From: Isochrysis galbana
Lineage: Eukaryota; Haptophyta; Isochrysidales; Isochrysidaceae
DNA length: 64,000 bases
NCBI GenBank assembly: GCA_018136815.1
Contig: CM030941.1
Location: 3,124,600 to 3,188,599, forward strand
Direction of reading: 5' to 3'
Both the position numbers and the translations under genes were made by a program. Under the pieces are notes generated by a model. That model did no database searches. It saw only the letters and a list, made by a program, of their open reading frames with translations, and was not told where the DNA came from. Below, piece by piece: positions 53,880 to 63,567 of the stretch. Numbering within the stretch: position 1 is the first letter of the stretch; the number at the start of each line of letters is the position of its first letter.

Positions 53880-54963
53880 ATGCGGTCTGTCAACCTGGTA
53901 ACAGAAGAGACGTTGGGCTACCTCAGAGCCCGGCCTAAGGTTTATCCCCAGGAGCCCTTCTATGAATTCAAAAATGGGCTCCGTCTCAGATGGGTAGAAA
54001 GATACGCGGCGGCCTCGTGTGGCAAACCCAACGACCAAAAGTTTGAGGGACTGAGGATGGGCTCCCTGAAGAGAAAACGCCCACCCGCGAGCTTCCAAAG
54101 ATACAAATGGCTGAAAAGGAGCGAATACGCAACCATCTTGGGAGTCCCCCTAGGGGGACCCCAAGCCATCAAAGAGTTCTGGCGCAAACTAGCCGACAAA
54201 ATAGAGAAAAAAACCACGATATACGCACCGATAACGAATAATCTATCTATACACGGGAAAACAAAGGTAGCTAACTTCCTCATATACTCCATTCCTAGAT
54301 ACTGGCTTCAAACCCTTGCAGCCCCGAGATCGTTTCACTCAGCGGTAAAAAGATCCGTGGACAGAATCCTATGGACAAACGCCCACACCGGTCGCAGACT
54401 ACAATGGGTGAAACACCCAGAAATCCCAATTAAAAACACCACGGAGAAAGGGCCCCATATGGGGCTGGGTCTGCTAGACTGGGACAACCACGTCAAAGCA
54501 CTACAGGCCAAATGGATCCTAAATTATCTAGACGCGCGCCAAGCACAATGCAAGCAAGTGCTAGACGCTTGGTTCTGTCGCACAAACCTGGGAAGGGCAG
54601 CGGTTCTCTCGACAATCCCCACGAACAAACTCACCGACGGAATAGCGGGCGCTAGCAAACTCCCTGCGTTCTGGAAACAGGCGTTAAACAACATACGCGA
54701 ACTAGAACTCACATCCCTGAAACTAAGCAGGGAGGGAGCACTCTCACAACCCATGTGGGGTAGCCCAACGCACCCGGGCCCCAAGCTGAACCCCACGTGG
54801 GCGAAGCTATGGAACAAGCTAGAATGCAACGCCATTCACAACGTATTTAAAGACCAAGAAGCGAACACGCCCTATAGCAGCGAAGAATGCGCGCAATACC
54901 TCAGGAACAACGACACGTACATACAATTTCAGGGGGAATACATCCCGAGAGACAAGTTTGTCG
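53880..54963 (+). pseudogene. LINE reverse transcriptase C-terminal fragment (inverted part)
   Basis: The plus-strand frame (open to 55049) encodes the region after the RT catalytic YxDD: NGLRLRWVERY, YATILGVPLGGPQAI, EFWRKLADKI, KVANFLIYSIPRYWLQTL, GLGLLDWDN, LSTIPTNKLTDGIAG, and FQGEYIPRDKF. Homology to the 44-45 kb LINE ends at PRDKF (about 54963). The catalytic core is absent and the segment is head-to-head with its own 3' end at 53255-53875, the twin-priming signature. Confidence 0.7.
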
Positions 54964-55049
54964 CATTCATCCTAGATGATGCGATTTCCAGGCTCTTGTT
55001 TCCAGGTCCTTCGCCGTGCGGCCACACGGTGAAGCTCAGGTACATCTAG

Positions 55050-55379
55050 GTTGGTAGGGTTCGTCCCTAGCGATCTAGAATTCGAGTTCTTGTTTCGTTC
55101 CTTCTAGCCTGTTTGTCAGGTCTAGATTCCAGGTTTCCTCCTTTCGGGTAATCTTGACCCAAAGGAGCCAGGTCGCCTGTCACTCGCTGCGCGCTTGTCT
55201 CAGGCTCTCGAGTTACCTTGTGAAGGCTTGTTTAGCTTCTTGCAAGGCTTGTCGTTTCTTGTTGGGTTCCGGTTCTTTCTTGGGACCTGCTGACTTTCGT
55301 TGTTGTCCAGGCCTGTTCTTCGTAGGTTCTGCTTGGCCTGGTTAGGGTTTCGTTGAATCCCCGCGTTCGGCGTTTGGCG
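55050..55379. other. Region between LINE fragment and LTR-homologous sequence
   Basis: GT-rich sequence with no coding frame. It may contain the 5' part of the Gypsy LTR, since similarity to the 11-12 kb LTR copy is only clear from about 55.4 kb. Confidence 0.25.
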
Positions 55380-56080
55380 TTCGTCTTGGCGTTCGGAAAT
55401 TTCCTCTCACATTCCCTAGGTCCGCTACCCTTGGCTTGTAGGTCCTTGCTTCTTTCTTCTCGGTCAAGGTGTTTGGCGAGCGAGTCGGTTGCTCTATCCG
55501 CTCGAGATTTGAGGTTTAATTTGCCATCTCCCCTTGGAGATCGGTGTAGGTTCGCTTCCTAGGTGAGGGAATCTTTCCCCTTGATGCAAGCTACATGCAA
55601 GCCTTGGCCCCTTTGGTGTTTCTTCCCCTTGGTTGCTACTCAGGGTTGTTCGTTAGAAGCGTCTAGAAGGTTCACGCTCAACGGCAAGATTTCCTCTGTC
55701 GTGAAGACATCTCGTTGCGATCTGTATCCAAAGTGATCGCCGTGGTCGCGCGACATGACGCTCCCCTTCGGACTCTCCGCTACGTGGGAAGTTACAACGG
55801 AGACACGCTCCGGCCGTCGCTGCGGAGTCTCTCTCTCTCTCTCGCTCTCTCTCTCCGTCTCTCGCGACGTGTTTGAGTTATCGGTGATTTGGGGTCGCGG
55901 TTGCTTGATAATTTGCTTTGTTTGGGTGAATGATTCCGGTGTGTTCGTGAGTCGGTGTATCCTGTTGTTCTCAGCTTCGTTGTCCGTCGTTGTTCGCTGC
56001 GTCGCTGCACTCAAGCAGCTTAGGCTCCCTCCCTGAGGGAAGAGTTCTTTGTAGGTCTAACAATCTCTTACAACCCATCA
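55380..56080 (+). repeat. LTR/leader region of the Gypsy element
   Basis: Shares ordered blocks with the reverse complement of 11.34-11.87 kb (GCCATCTCCCCTTGGAGAT, GGTTGCTACTCAGGGTTG, CGTCTCTCGCGACGTGTTTG) and precedes gag. The LTR ends and primer-binding site were not identified. A (CT)n tract lies at 55830-55860. The matching 3' LTR would lie beyond the window. Confidence 0.55.
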
Positions 56081-56154
56081 CACTAGGGCCGCTAGGAGCG
56101 CCTCGCCGCCCCACAGCCCTTCGTTCGCCGTTCGTTCCCCGTCCAGACACCCAA

Positions 56155-58872
56155 ATGGGGTTGCCCGACCCAGTCCAGAATTTCATTCACCCGACTCCCG
56201 GTGGGGAGGAGGGCCAAAGCGCCGCGCTAGCCGCCGGTGCTGCTCGCGACGGAGTGGCTCAGAGCCCTCCGGCTCCGCTCGACTCGACAAGCACGAAATC
56301 AAAGCTCACGTCCTCGGCCGCAGAGGAGGAACCCCTCAGGGAACCTTCTCTGCCCGCTGCAGCTTCTGTTCCCGAGGGGTTCCCGAGTGATCCCACGACC
56401 ACTGAGGCTGCGCCAATGCCACCCATCACTCCGGCTGCTATCCCCATGATTGGCTCCGACCAGCTCGTGTCGGATGGCGAGCCTCCGTCCGCTGCCTTCG
56501 GCACCCACCGGGTGCAATTACAGTGGGCCATGGTGGAGCATGACCCTCTCCCACATGAGGCCAACTTCAGTGCCGCTGAGCTGGCCAATGAGGTGGAGGA
56601 AGGCCCCCTCCCTCTGATTCAGTTTGACCCACCTCCTCACCTTCGAGATGATGAGTCTGAGGTCGGTGAAGGGGAGGGGATCAGCTTCCGAAGCCCCGCC
56701 TACCGGGACTATGCCCCGCCGTCATCAAAAGGGGTCCTTGATCAAGAGATCACCCCGATCGAGACGGCCGCGGCGCGTCAGGATGCGGAAATGGCAAGGC
56801 TTCAAGCGCAGACCAACACCCTAAAAGGGGCTGTGGAGCGCCTGCAGTCATCCCTTGCCGCGGCAGAGGCGAGGGAGGGGCTTCTCCGGGATCAAGTTGA
56901 AGCAGGGTTCAAAGCCCTGACTCAGCTACTCCAAGCCCGCCAAGAGCCCGCTTCAAGTCCGTCCATGGATCGGACCGAGGCGGCTGCGGATTCTGCTAGG
57001 CCGGTTCAGAGGGAACCACCCATGGGCGAGCCTCCTGCTCTAGACCCAAAGGGCCACGCCTCTCCGGCTTCTAGGGTTCCACGGTCGGCGTACCCGACCT
57101 CCAAATCGGAACCCCGCCGCCAGGATCAGAGCCTTTACCGGGGCCCGACCCCGATGGTGCCGTTCCGCCACCCTCGCGACCCCTGCCTTGCGGTGGGGAT
57201 GGATGAGCGAGAGGCAGTTGTAAGCGAGTGGAAAAATCTCCTCGCCCTGCCCTCACGCGATCTGGCCGCCCTTTACCGCGACTCCGACGAGCATGAGCTC
57301 ATCCACACCATTTTGAAGAGCAACCTCTCCCTGGCGGGCAACGTTTGGCATTGCCGAATTTTCATGGAGGAGGACCACTTGCTCAAATGGGTGCGTAGCC
57401 GCTTCTCAGCCGAGCAAACCCTTCACCATCAGGTCAGGATGGGCAAAGAGCTTTCGGAGCTCCGCTTCCCAAAGGCCCTCGCCTCCGATAACGTTCAAAC
57501 CGCGGCGACAGCCTGGAATGAATTTCGGCTAACTCTCATCAAGCCGTTGGAGCGGGCACTAGCGCTCGGCTGCGATCATCGCGAAATATTTACCTCCCTC
57601 CTCGCGGCAGCCGGAGCCAATTCCAGCGGCAATTCCCGCATCTTCGCCTTCCTCCTCGATCTAGTGGAGGACCGCGCCCTCGCTCTCAATCCTGTCCTCG
57701 CTGCTGACGTCCTTCTTCGCAAATGCGACGGGACCTTCGCAAACGGGGCCGATGGTTTCGCGAAAGACTCGGCGTCGATGGAGTGGGACCGCATGAGGGA
57801 GCGCGAGGCCGGCGCTGATCTATGTGAGCTCAGCAAGAATTTGGTTCGCGCCTACATCCGCAAGCTTGGCGATTCCGCGGTTGACTCCACCAACGTGTGG
57901 GATCATCCAAACATGGCCCATGAGATCAACCAGAGGTTCGAAGAAATCATCCGGAACGATAAGGTTGATCCTCAGCGCGGCGTCGATAATGCTATTAAAT
58001 TTGCGGAGGTGCTCGCGGAGACTCGTTTCCGCGTAGAGAACCACGAGCTAGGGCGGTCGGCGCTCTCGTGCGTCAACCTCTGCCAACGGTACCTCAGCCC
58101 TTACGAGCAGGCCCGGGTGAAGCGTCATCAATCCCGGCCCTCGACGAAGCAAACCGTGGCTAGCGTACGCACTAAAGCCTCAGGCGAGTCAAAGAACGAG
58201 ACTTCCTCGTCCCAGAAGACCGCTTCGACCACGGACATGGTCGCCGCCGTGCAGGCAGCCGTCCAAGCCACCGTGGCGGAAGCTCTTCGCGGACAGGGAC
58301 ACTCGCCTGCTTCGAAGCCTGATTATCGGGCTGCTGCACCGCCGGCAAGTTACCACTCCAACTCGCCGTTGCCGGCTATACTGACCGATCCACCGGGTCG
58401 AAAGGGAGGCTCGTCTCGGCCGCCCAGCCGTCGCTGCGATCCGCCGGCGAACGGCCAAGGGCTACCGCCCGATTTGGGCGTATCCCGGTGGACGCCCGAG
58501 CTTTGGAATCGGGCCCGAGCCCGCTTCTGGGCCGTAGCAGGCTATGCCAAGCACCCAAGGGTCTCGGCGGCGCTAGCGAAGTGCCGACCGGCCGATAATT
58601 CAATGGAAACTCCACGGACGGACGATATCAATAGGGGAATCACCGAATGGACGAACGAAAACGGCTGTGCCTTCTGCGCTTTCCGACCTCAAGCTCCTCC
58701 TGGCACTCCATCCAGCGAAGCCTGGAAATATGGCACGGGAGACGGTGCTCACAACCCCGTCATCTGTCAGCCATATATCCGCTTTCTGTGTGAGGCTGGC
58801 TGCGGAGAGTGCGGATCGGACGAGCACATTCATAAGCTTCTTCGCTCGATGGTCCGGGTTAAGCCTCAGTAG
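56155..58872 (+). CDS. Gag polyprotein of a Ty3/Gypsy-type retroelement
   Basis: 905 codons from ATG 56155 (MGLPDPVQNF). The first 340 residues are acidic/Pro-rich and disordered, with a coiled-coil-like Glu/Ala/Gln segment (about 200-260). The 57.2-58.1 kb part is helical and capsid-like, with LALPSRDLAALYRDSDEHEL and HHQVRMGKELSELRFPKAL. A Ser/Lys-rich linker follows, then a C-terminal Cys/His module: C-x2-C-x24-H-x4-C (GCAFCAF ... GTGDGAHNPVIC) and CEAGCGEC. This resembles a zinc knuckle with a greatly lengthened loop. Translation stops at TAG, but the same frame stays open into pol. The frame upstream of 56155 lacks an ATG. The role is particle assembly and RNA packaging. Confidence 0.75.
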   Translation: MGLPDPVQNFIHPTPGGEEGQSAALAAGAARDGVAQSPPAPLDSTSTKSKLTSSAAEEEPLREPSLPAAASVPEGFPSDPTTTEAAPMPPITPAAIPMIGSDQLVSDGEPPSAAFGTHRVQLQWAMVEHDPLPHEANFSAAELANEVEEGPLPLIQFDPPPHLRDDESEVGEGEGISFRSPAYRDYAPPSSKGVLDQEITPIETAAARQDAEMARLQAQTNTLKGAVERLQSSLAAAEAREGLLRDQVEAGFKALTQLLQARQEPASSPSMDRTEAAADSARPVQREPPMGEPPALDPKGHASPASRVPRSAYPTSKSEPRRQDQSLYRGPTPMVPFRHPRDPCLAVGMDEREAVVSEWKNLLALPSRDLAALYRDSDEHELIHTILKSNLSLAGNVWHCRIFMEEDHLLKWVRSRFSAEQTLHHQVRMGKELSELRFPKALASDNVQTAATAWNEFRLTLIKPLERALALGCDHREIFTSLLAAAGANSSGNSRIFAFLLDLVEDRALALNPVLAADVLLRKCDGTFANGADGFAKDSASMEWDRMREREAGADLCELSKNLVRAYIRKLGDSAVDSTNVWDHPNMAHEINQRFEEIIRNDKVDPQRGVDNAIKFAEVLAETRFRVENHELGRSALSCVNLCQRYLSPYEQARVKRHQSRPSTKQTVASVRTKASGESKNETSSSQKTASTTDMVAAVQAAVQATVAEALRGQGHSPASKPDYRAAAPPASYHSNSPLPAILTDPPGRKGGSSRPPSRRCDPPANGQGLPPDLGVSRWTPELWNRARARFWAVAGYAKHPRVSAALAKCRPADNSMETPRTDDINRGITEWTNENGCAFCAFRPQAPPGTPSSEAWKYGTGDGAHNPVICQPYIRFLCEAGCGECGSDEHIHKLLRSMVRVKPQ
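58870..58872 (+). promoter_or_regulatory. Single in-frame UAG separating gag and pol (candidate readthrough site)
   Basis: Context CCTCAG-TAG-GGGTCC. The reading frame is open for 905 codons before and 1,564 codons after this codon, with no frame change. A CAG-UAG-G context with GC-rich sequence downstream resembles suppressed gag stops of some retroelements. A simple nonsense mutation is the alternative. Confidence 0.5.
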
Positions 58873-61800
58873 GGGTCCGGCGGGGTCCCCGTCCTTCAAA
58901 CCCTGGCGGAGAACATCGCGGGCGGTGGGCCTGAACGCCACCACCACCATCCCGATCCGATCCCTACGCCGCTTGGGGAGAAGAGCTGTCGACGCGGCGA
59001 TTCTCCCCCTGTCTCTAGCTCTATTCAGTCCTCGACGGTGGGAGCCGCCTCGCCGGCTGAAGCCCCCGCCGAACGGCTATCTCGGAAGCCGGAGTCGACA
59101 CTTGACCCGGGCTCCTGGAAACAGGTTTGCCCCGGAGATAGTCGCGACCCGACTCTCCGAAATTCGTGTACGTCTACAAGTTCTTCTATTACTCCGCACG
59201 CTATTAGGATGTTAGGGGCCGATTCTCGCTCGCTGCCCCTCTTGGAATCTATTTCTACGGATACTATGCTGTCTTCGGTTTCTTCTAATTCTCCTAGGTC
59301 TTTCGACGCATCTTCATCCCTGGATTCATCCCCCGACGGCCCTGCCCAAGGGGGTGGGCTAGGTGGATCCGACGCGTCTTCGGTCTCTTCGTTTCGTAAA
59401 CAGTCAGTTGTAAAGCCCTCGAGGGCTGTCGATTCGGTATCATCTTCTGCTCTAGGTTCTATGGATAGGTCCGACGTGGCCGCTGCCGCGTCCGAAAACG
59501 TTGTTGCTGCTTTACCTGTTTCTGCTCTTTCCCGGCGGGACCCCACTGGAGACCTCTCTCCCAAGGGCCATAGCCGGAGCCGCTCTGCGGACGAATTGTC
59601 GTTGTCTACCGTAGGTTCTCGTGCAGTGGAGGCGGAGACTTGTGCCTCCTCCTCACCTCTCTCCCCGCTTCGTTATATTTCTCCGTCATCGTGTTCATTC
59701 TCTCGTCTCGAAGTTGCACCTGTTCTCGTTTCTGACCTGGTTCCCGACCCGGAAGGGTCGGCTTCCGGGGTCGATGAAGTTGAAGGTTCCAAGGGAGCTG
59801 CGGCTTTCCGCGCTCACGCCGTGGTCACCCCAGACTCGGGAGACGCAGGGGCCGTCGATTACGATCTCTCGTCGCGCCCCACACGGACGCCGGCGTCTCC
59901 TCTTTCTCTCGGCTCTCCGGAGGATCCCTGTTCCAGGGATCGCCCGCCGGAGCCAACCCCCTTCAGGTCTAGCCCACCGAAACTTCAGGGCGACGACCCC
60001 CTCCCCCTGAATTCTACTGCCGAGGCCATCCACCGGATCGCCGTGGTTGGTTGTTCCTCGGCCGCCAAGTCTACTGAAGCTGCCCGCGCCCCTACGCGCG
60101 AGCTCCAAATGTTAGCCGCCTCCCGTGCCCGGGCTAGCGGTTCCTCCGTCATCTTGCCCCGCCATCTCGCCGAAGCTGCTCTAGCCTTGCGGCGGCCGCA
60201 CGCGAGCACTCATTCATCACCCTCTGCCGTACTGCCGACGCATTTTGACGAGCTTTGCGCTGAGTTAGCGGCGATCCACGACGCCGTGACGTTCGACGCG
60301 GCCGAGGGGATTCCTCCACCCCGCGTTCTAGTCGTCGGTGAAGCTAGCGGGGTCGTGTCTTCGATGTTCCTACTCGCCGGAGCGCACGTCGCGACGTGCG
60401 ATTTACGACCGTCGGAGATCGACTACATTCCCCACTTCTGCGGAGATGCTCTTCACATTCAAAACCTCGGTTGGGACCTCGTGGTTGCGCATCCGCCGTG
60501 CACGTATGTGTCGGCGGTGAGTTGCCAGTGGCTCGATCGGGAGCCGGGACGACGCCAGGCTCTCGAATCCGCCGCTAGAGTCTTCCTCGCCATGGCAAGC
60601 GCCGACGCGCCTTTCGTTGCCGTCGAAAATCCTCGAATGCACGCGGAAGCCTCTGCCTTAGTCGGGGGGTTGCGACCGCGGCAGTTTGTGCAGCCGTGGC
60701 AGCACGGCACGGGCCATCAAAAAGCAACTGGCCTGTACCTGACGGCTTCACTCCCGTCCTTGCAGCCTTCGAAGATTGTCGAGGGACGTCTATCCGCTAT
60801 GGCGGATCTATCGCCGTCGCCCCACCGTGGCGCCCTTCGCAGCCGCACCTATGTGGGCATTGCCGGTGCAATGGCGGCCCAGTGGATGCCGGTCTTGCGC
60901 CGTTATGCGCGCGAAGCCAAGGCGTCGCGTTCGCTCGACTTCACGGTGGACTGGGCAATTTCCCAAGCAGCTGCCAGCTTGAGAGAACGCCCTTCGCTTT
61001 GCTCGACCGGTTTCGAGCTGGCTGAGCCGAGGACGGCTCTGGCTCGTTTCATGGAGGGGAGAGGCGAAGCAGCTTCTAGCTCTCACCTCACGCCTCCCAG
61101 CGGTTCGCCAGTGTCTGATTCGGTTGTCGTGATCCCGGACGCAGGCCCCGTTGCCGATGCTTCTCGCCTGCTTCATCAGGAGGACTCGGAAACAAACGTA
61201 TCGCAAGACGAGGCCGAGGCGGAAGGAGACCGCTTCCTGCCGTGGGAGTGGCCCATAGAGGACCGCTCTACAACGCCAGGCCCTCCAAACACGGTGAAGA
61301 AGCGCCGCAGCAAGTGGCAGGTCTTCGACCGTGATGTAATTTCGGGGGTCCATCGGTGGCAGGATGTCACGCCTTCCATCGCCCAAGAAATCGCTGAGCA
61401 AGCGGCAGCTGCGGAGCCGTCGGAACCTCCCATCTTGTCTCGACTGGGCTCTCAAGGCATCAATGCACTATCTCCGAGCGCCTCCTTCACGGCTGGCGAC
61501 GAGGGAGTGGCCGAACTGACCAATTCGTTCGTAGCCGAAAGGCCACTCGAAACCTGGGATGTCGGGCCCGACTCGGGAGAAGATGACACGCCCGAGATGC
61601 CAGAACACCGGAGCATGCAGACCCTCGAGACCAAGCCCTCCGACGCCGCCGAAGGAGAGGATACTCCACGGGCACTGTATTGCGATGGGGCTACCGCTAG
61701 GGGCCTCAGTGCGGCCGGATTTTCCGAGTTGTCGAAGCTTCCGAAGACAGACTTGCAGAAGTCCCTGGAGAAGGAATGGTCACGCCAAATGGATCAACCT

Positions 61801-63567
61801 CGGCATCCGACGGACCGTCGAGGGCTAGGCTATGATGGCGTGCCTAACCCCTCTAGTTCAGCAAAGGCATCCCCACGCTCCTCGATACCATTCGTGCCGC
61901 AGACGGTGGCCGCCGCTATCGAGCGAGTGCCCCACGTCGATGAATCTTCTCCGTCCAGGCTAGCCTCCAATCCAACCACCCTGTCACCCGGAGCCGGAAC
62001 CTCACTTCCGGTGGAATCTATCGCGGACACTCCGCCGCCGCTCTACCCTCGTCACTGCCTCTATGTCCGCGATCTCGTGGTCTGCCGTGCCGATGGCGAC
62101 CGCGCAGCTCAAGGGTTCGTTCTCCCGGACGTTGCCCTCACGGTGAACAGCACCCTGGCTGACACTGGAGCGGGCCCGTCAGTAATCACCACTGCTCTTC
62201 TCGATCGACTACCTGAAGACGCTTGCGTCGAACGCGTATCGGACGCTACCGTCCCCAACCTACATGGGCCGGACGGCCTTCCTCTCATCACTAGGGGCCG
62301 GGCTAGCCTCGTCTTCTCCTTGTCCGGTCGCCTCTTCCGTCATTCGTTCGCGGTCATCGAAGGAAACGCGATGCTTCTGCTCGGGAACGATTTTTTGGCC
62401 GCCCACTCCGCTACCATTTCTCTCGACGCCGCGAGCTCGGAAGGAAGCCTCCGCCTCCGTCCGGCCTCTGGCGATTCAGAAGACTCTTCAAGAGTCCTTT
62501 CCGAATGTGTAGTCAGAGTTTCCACGGCGCCGCCCCCAGTCGCGGACGCCGGCTTCGTCGGAGCTATCTCGATGTCACCCGGTCAGCCGCTGACTGTCGA
62601 CTTTCTGGAGAGGTCGACGGCAACACGAGAGATCCCGGCTGGATCGGAGGGTGAGGCTGCTGCTGATGCTAGGCAGCCACTCTATACACCTCTCTTTGAG
62701 TCTGCCGACGAGTTTGCGGCCAAAGCTCCGGCGTCTACCTCGTCCGAATATCTTCTCTACACGGAGCAAGCGGTGACGATTCCTGCCTTCCACCGCGCAA
62801 CCATCTGGGTCAGGGTTCCGCTAGCTCTCCGAGATCATTCGGACTGCGCGATGCTGGTCGACCGCCTACCAAATCGCGAGGCTCTCGATTCGTCCCCTCT
62901 CGTAATGCCCACGGTGGTCACGCCCACGGACGATCACCGCATCGCGGTGACGATCGTCCACACCGGAGTCGATGCGCTGACCCTGCCGTCTCTGCATCCG
63001 ATAGCTTCGCTCCAGGTGCGTTTCAAGTTGCACCGGGGCTGGACTCCGAATGGAAGCGAGGGGGATGGTGACCCTGTCACCGCGCTGAGCGAGGAGCAAC
63101 GATCTCTACTCGACTCAGCCACCATCGATCCAGACCGGCTTCTTTCCGACGATCAACGAGAAGAAGTACGCCAACTCTTGGCCCGGCGCATCAAAGCTTT
63201 CGCGTTGCACCCGGGGGCTCCAAACCATACGCACGTTCTCGAGGTGGAGTTGCCACTCAACCCCGGCGCTGTTCCTCACCGGCACGCTCCGTCTAGAGTG
63301 GGCCGCGCAGGCGAGCTCATCATAGAAGAGGAGGTAGCCAAGATGGAAGCCGCCGGCATTATTCGCAAGTCAAATTCGGCTTGGGCTTCCCGAGTAGTCC
63401 TGGTCAGCAAGAAAGATGGCTCCGTTCGATTCTGCGTGGACTACCGCGACACGAACGCCAAGCTACGCGTCGAGGATAGCCCTCTACCCCTCATTGTGGA
63501 GGCTATCGATAGGCTAGCGTCCGGCCAAGGGCCGCTCAGTTCTCTCTTTTATGTACTCTCGATTTAG
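58873..63567 (+). CDS. Pol region: methyltransferase-like domain, aspartic protease, start of reverse transcriptase
   Basis: In frame with gag. After about 430 Ser/Pro-rich residues comes a domain resembling phage-type cytosine methyltransferases (about 60.32-60.93 kb): PRVLVVGEASGVVSS (SAM-binding motif I-like), VATCDLRPSE, GDALHIQNLGWDLV, AHPPCTYVS (motif IV, Cys codon at 60499), VAVENPRMH (motif VI), FVQPWQHGTGHQKATGLYL, SPSPHRGALRSRT and GIAGAMAAQW. A retropepsin-like protease follows at 62.1-62.43 kb (LADTGAGPSVITT, LLGNDFLAAHSATISL). RT begins near 63.17 kb (LNPGAVPHRHAPSRVG, ASRVVLVSKKDGSVRFCVD, YRDTNAKL) and the frame stops at TAG 63567 in the middle of RT. The methyltransferase domain sits before the protease, an unusual place. 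Confidence 0.75.
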   Translation, partial: GSGGVPVLQTLAENIAGGGPERHHHHPDPIPTPLGEKSCRRGDSPPVSSSIQSSTVGAASPAEAPAERLSRKPESTLDPGSWKQVCPGDSRDPTLRNSCTSTSSSITPHAIRMLGADSRSLPLLESISTDTMLSSVSSNSPRSFDASSSLDSSPDGPAQGGGLGGSDASSVSSFRKQSVVKPSRAVDSVSSSALGSMDRSDVAAAASENVVAALPVSALSRRDPTGDLSPKGHSRSRSADELSLSTVGSRAVEAETCASSSPLSPLRYISPSSCSFSRLEVAPVLVSDLVPDPEGSASGVDEVEGSKGAAAFRAHAVVTPDSGDAGAVDYDLSSRPTRTPASPLSLGSPEDPCSRDRPPEPTPFRSSPPKLQGDDPLPLNSTAEAIHRIAVVGCSSAAKSTEAARAPTRELQMLAASRARASGSSVILPRHLAEAALALRRPHASTHSSPSAVLPTHFDELCAELAAIHDAVTFDAAEGIPPPRVLVVGEASGVVSSMFLLAGAHVATCDLRPSEIDYIPHFCGDALHIQNLGWDLVVAHPPCTYVSAVSCQWLDREPGRRQALESAARVFLAMASADAPFVAVENPRMHAEASALVGGLRPRQFVQPWQHGTGHQKATGLYLTASLPSLQPSKIVEGRLSAMADLSPSPHRGALRSRTYVGIAGAMAAQWMPVLRRYAREAKASRSLDFTVDWAISQAAASLRERPSLCSTGFELAEPRTALARFMEGRGEAASSSHLTPPSGSPVSDSVVVIPDAGPVADASRLLHQEDSETNVSQDEAEAEGDRFLPWEWPIEDRSTTPGPPNTVKKRRSKWQVFDRDVISGVHRWQDVTPSIAQEIAEQAAAAEPSEPPILSRLGSQGINALSPSASFTAGDEGVAELTNSFVAERPLETWDVGPDSGEDDTPEMPEHRSMQTLETKPSDAAEGEDTPRALYCDGATARGLSAAGFSELSKLPKTDLQKSLEKEWSRQMDQPRHPTDRRGLGYDGVPNPSSSAKASPRSSIPFVPQTVAAAIERVPHVDESSPSRLASNPTTLSPGAGTSLPVESIADTPPPLYPRHCLYVRDLVVCRADGDRAAQGFVLPDVALTVNSTLADTGAGPSVITTALLDRLPEDACVERVSDATVPNLHGPDGLPLITRGRASLVFSLSGRLFRHSFAVIEGNAMLLLGNDFLAAHSATISLDAASSEGSLRLRPASGDSEDSSRVLSECVVRVSTAPPPVADAGFVGAISMSPGQPLTVDFLERSTATREIPAGSEGEAAADARQPLYTPLFESADEFAAKAPASTSSEYLLYTEQAVTIPAFHRATIWVRVPLALRDHSDCAMLVDRLPNREALDSSPLVMPTVVTPTDDHRIAVTIVHTGVDALTLPSLHPIASLQVRFKLHRGWTPNGSEGDGDPVTALSEEQRSLLDSATIDPDRLLSDDQREEVRQLLARRIKAFALHPGAPNHTHVLEVELPLNPGAVPHRHAPSRVGRAGELIIEEEVAKMEAAGIIRKSNSAWASRVVLVSKKDGSVRFCVDYRDTNAKLRVEDSPLPLIVEAIDRLASGQGPLSSLFYVLSI

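Noticed and set aside
60300-60940. Methyltransferase as an independent host gene
   Set aside because: It is in one uninterrupted frame with the retropepsin and RT, and a diverged copy is also part of retroelement debris at the window start.
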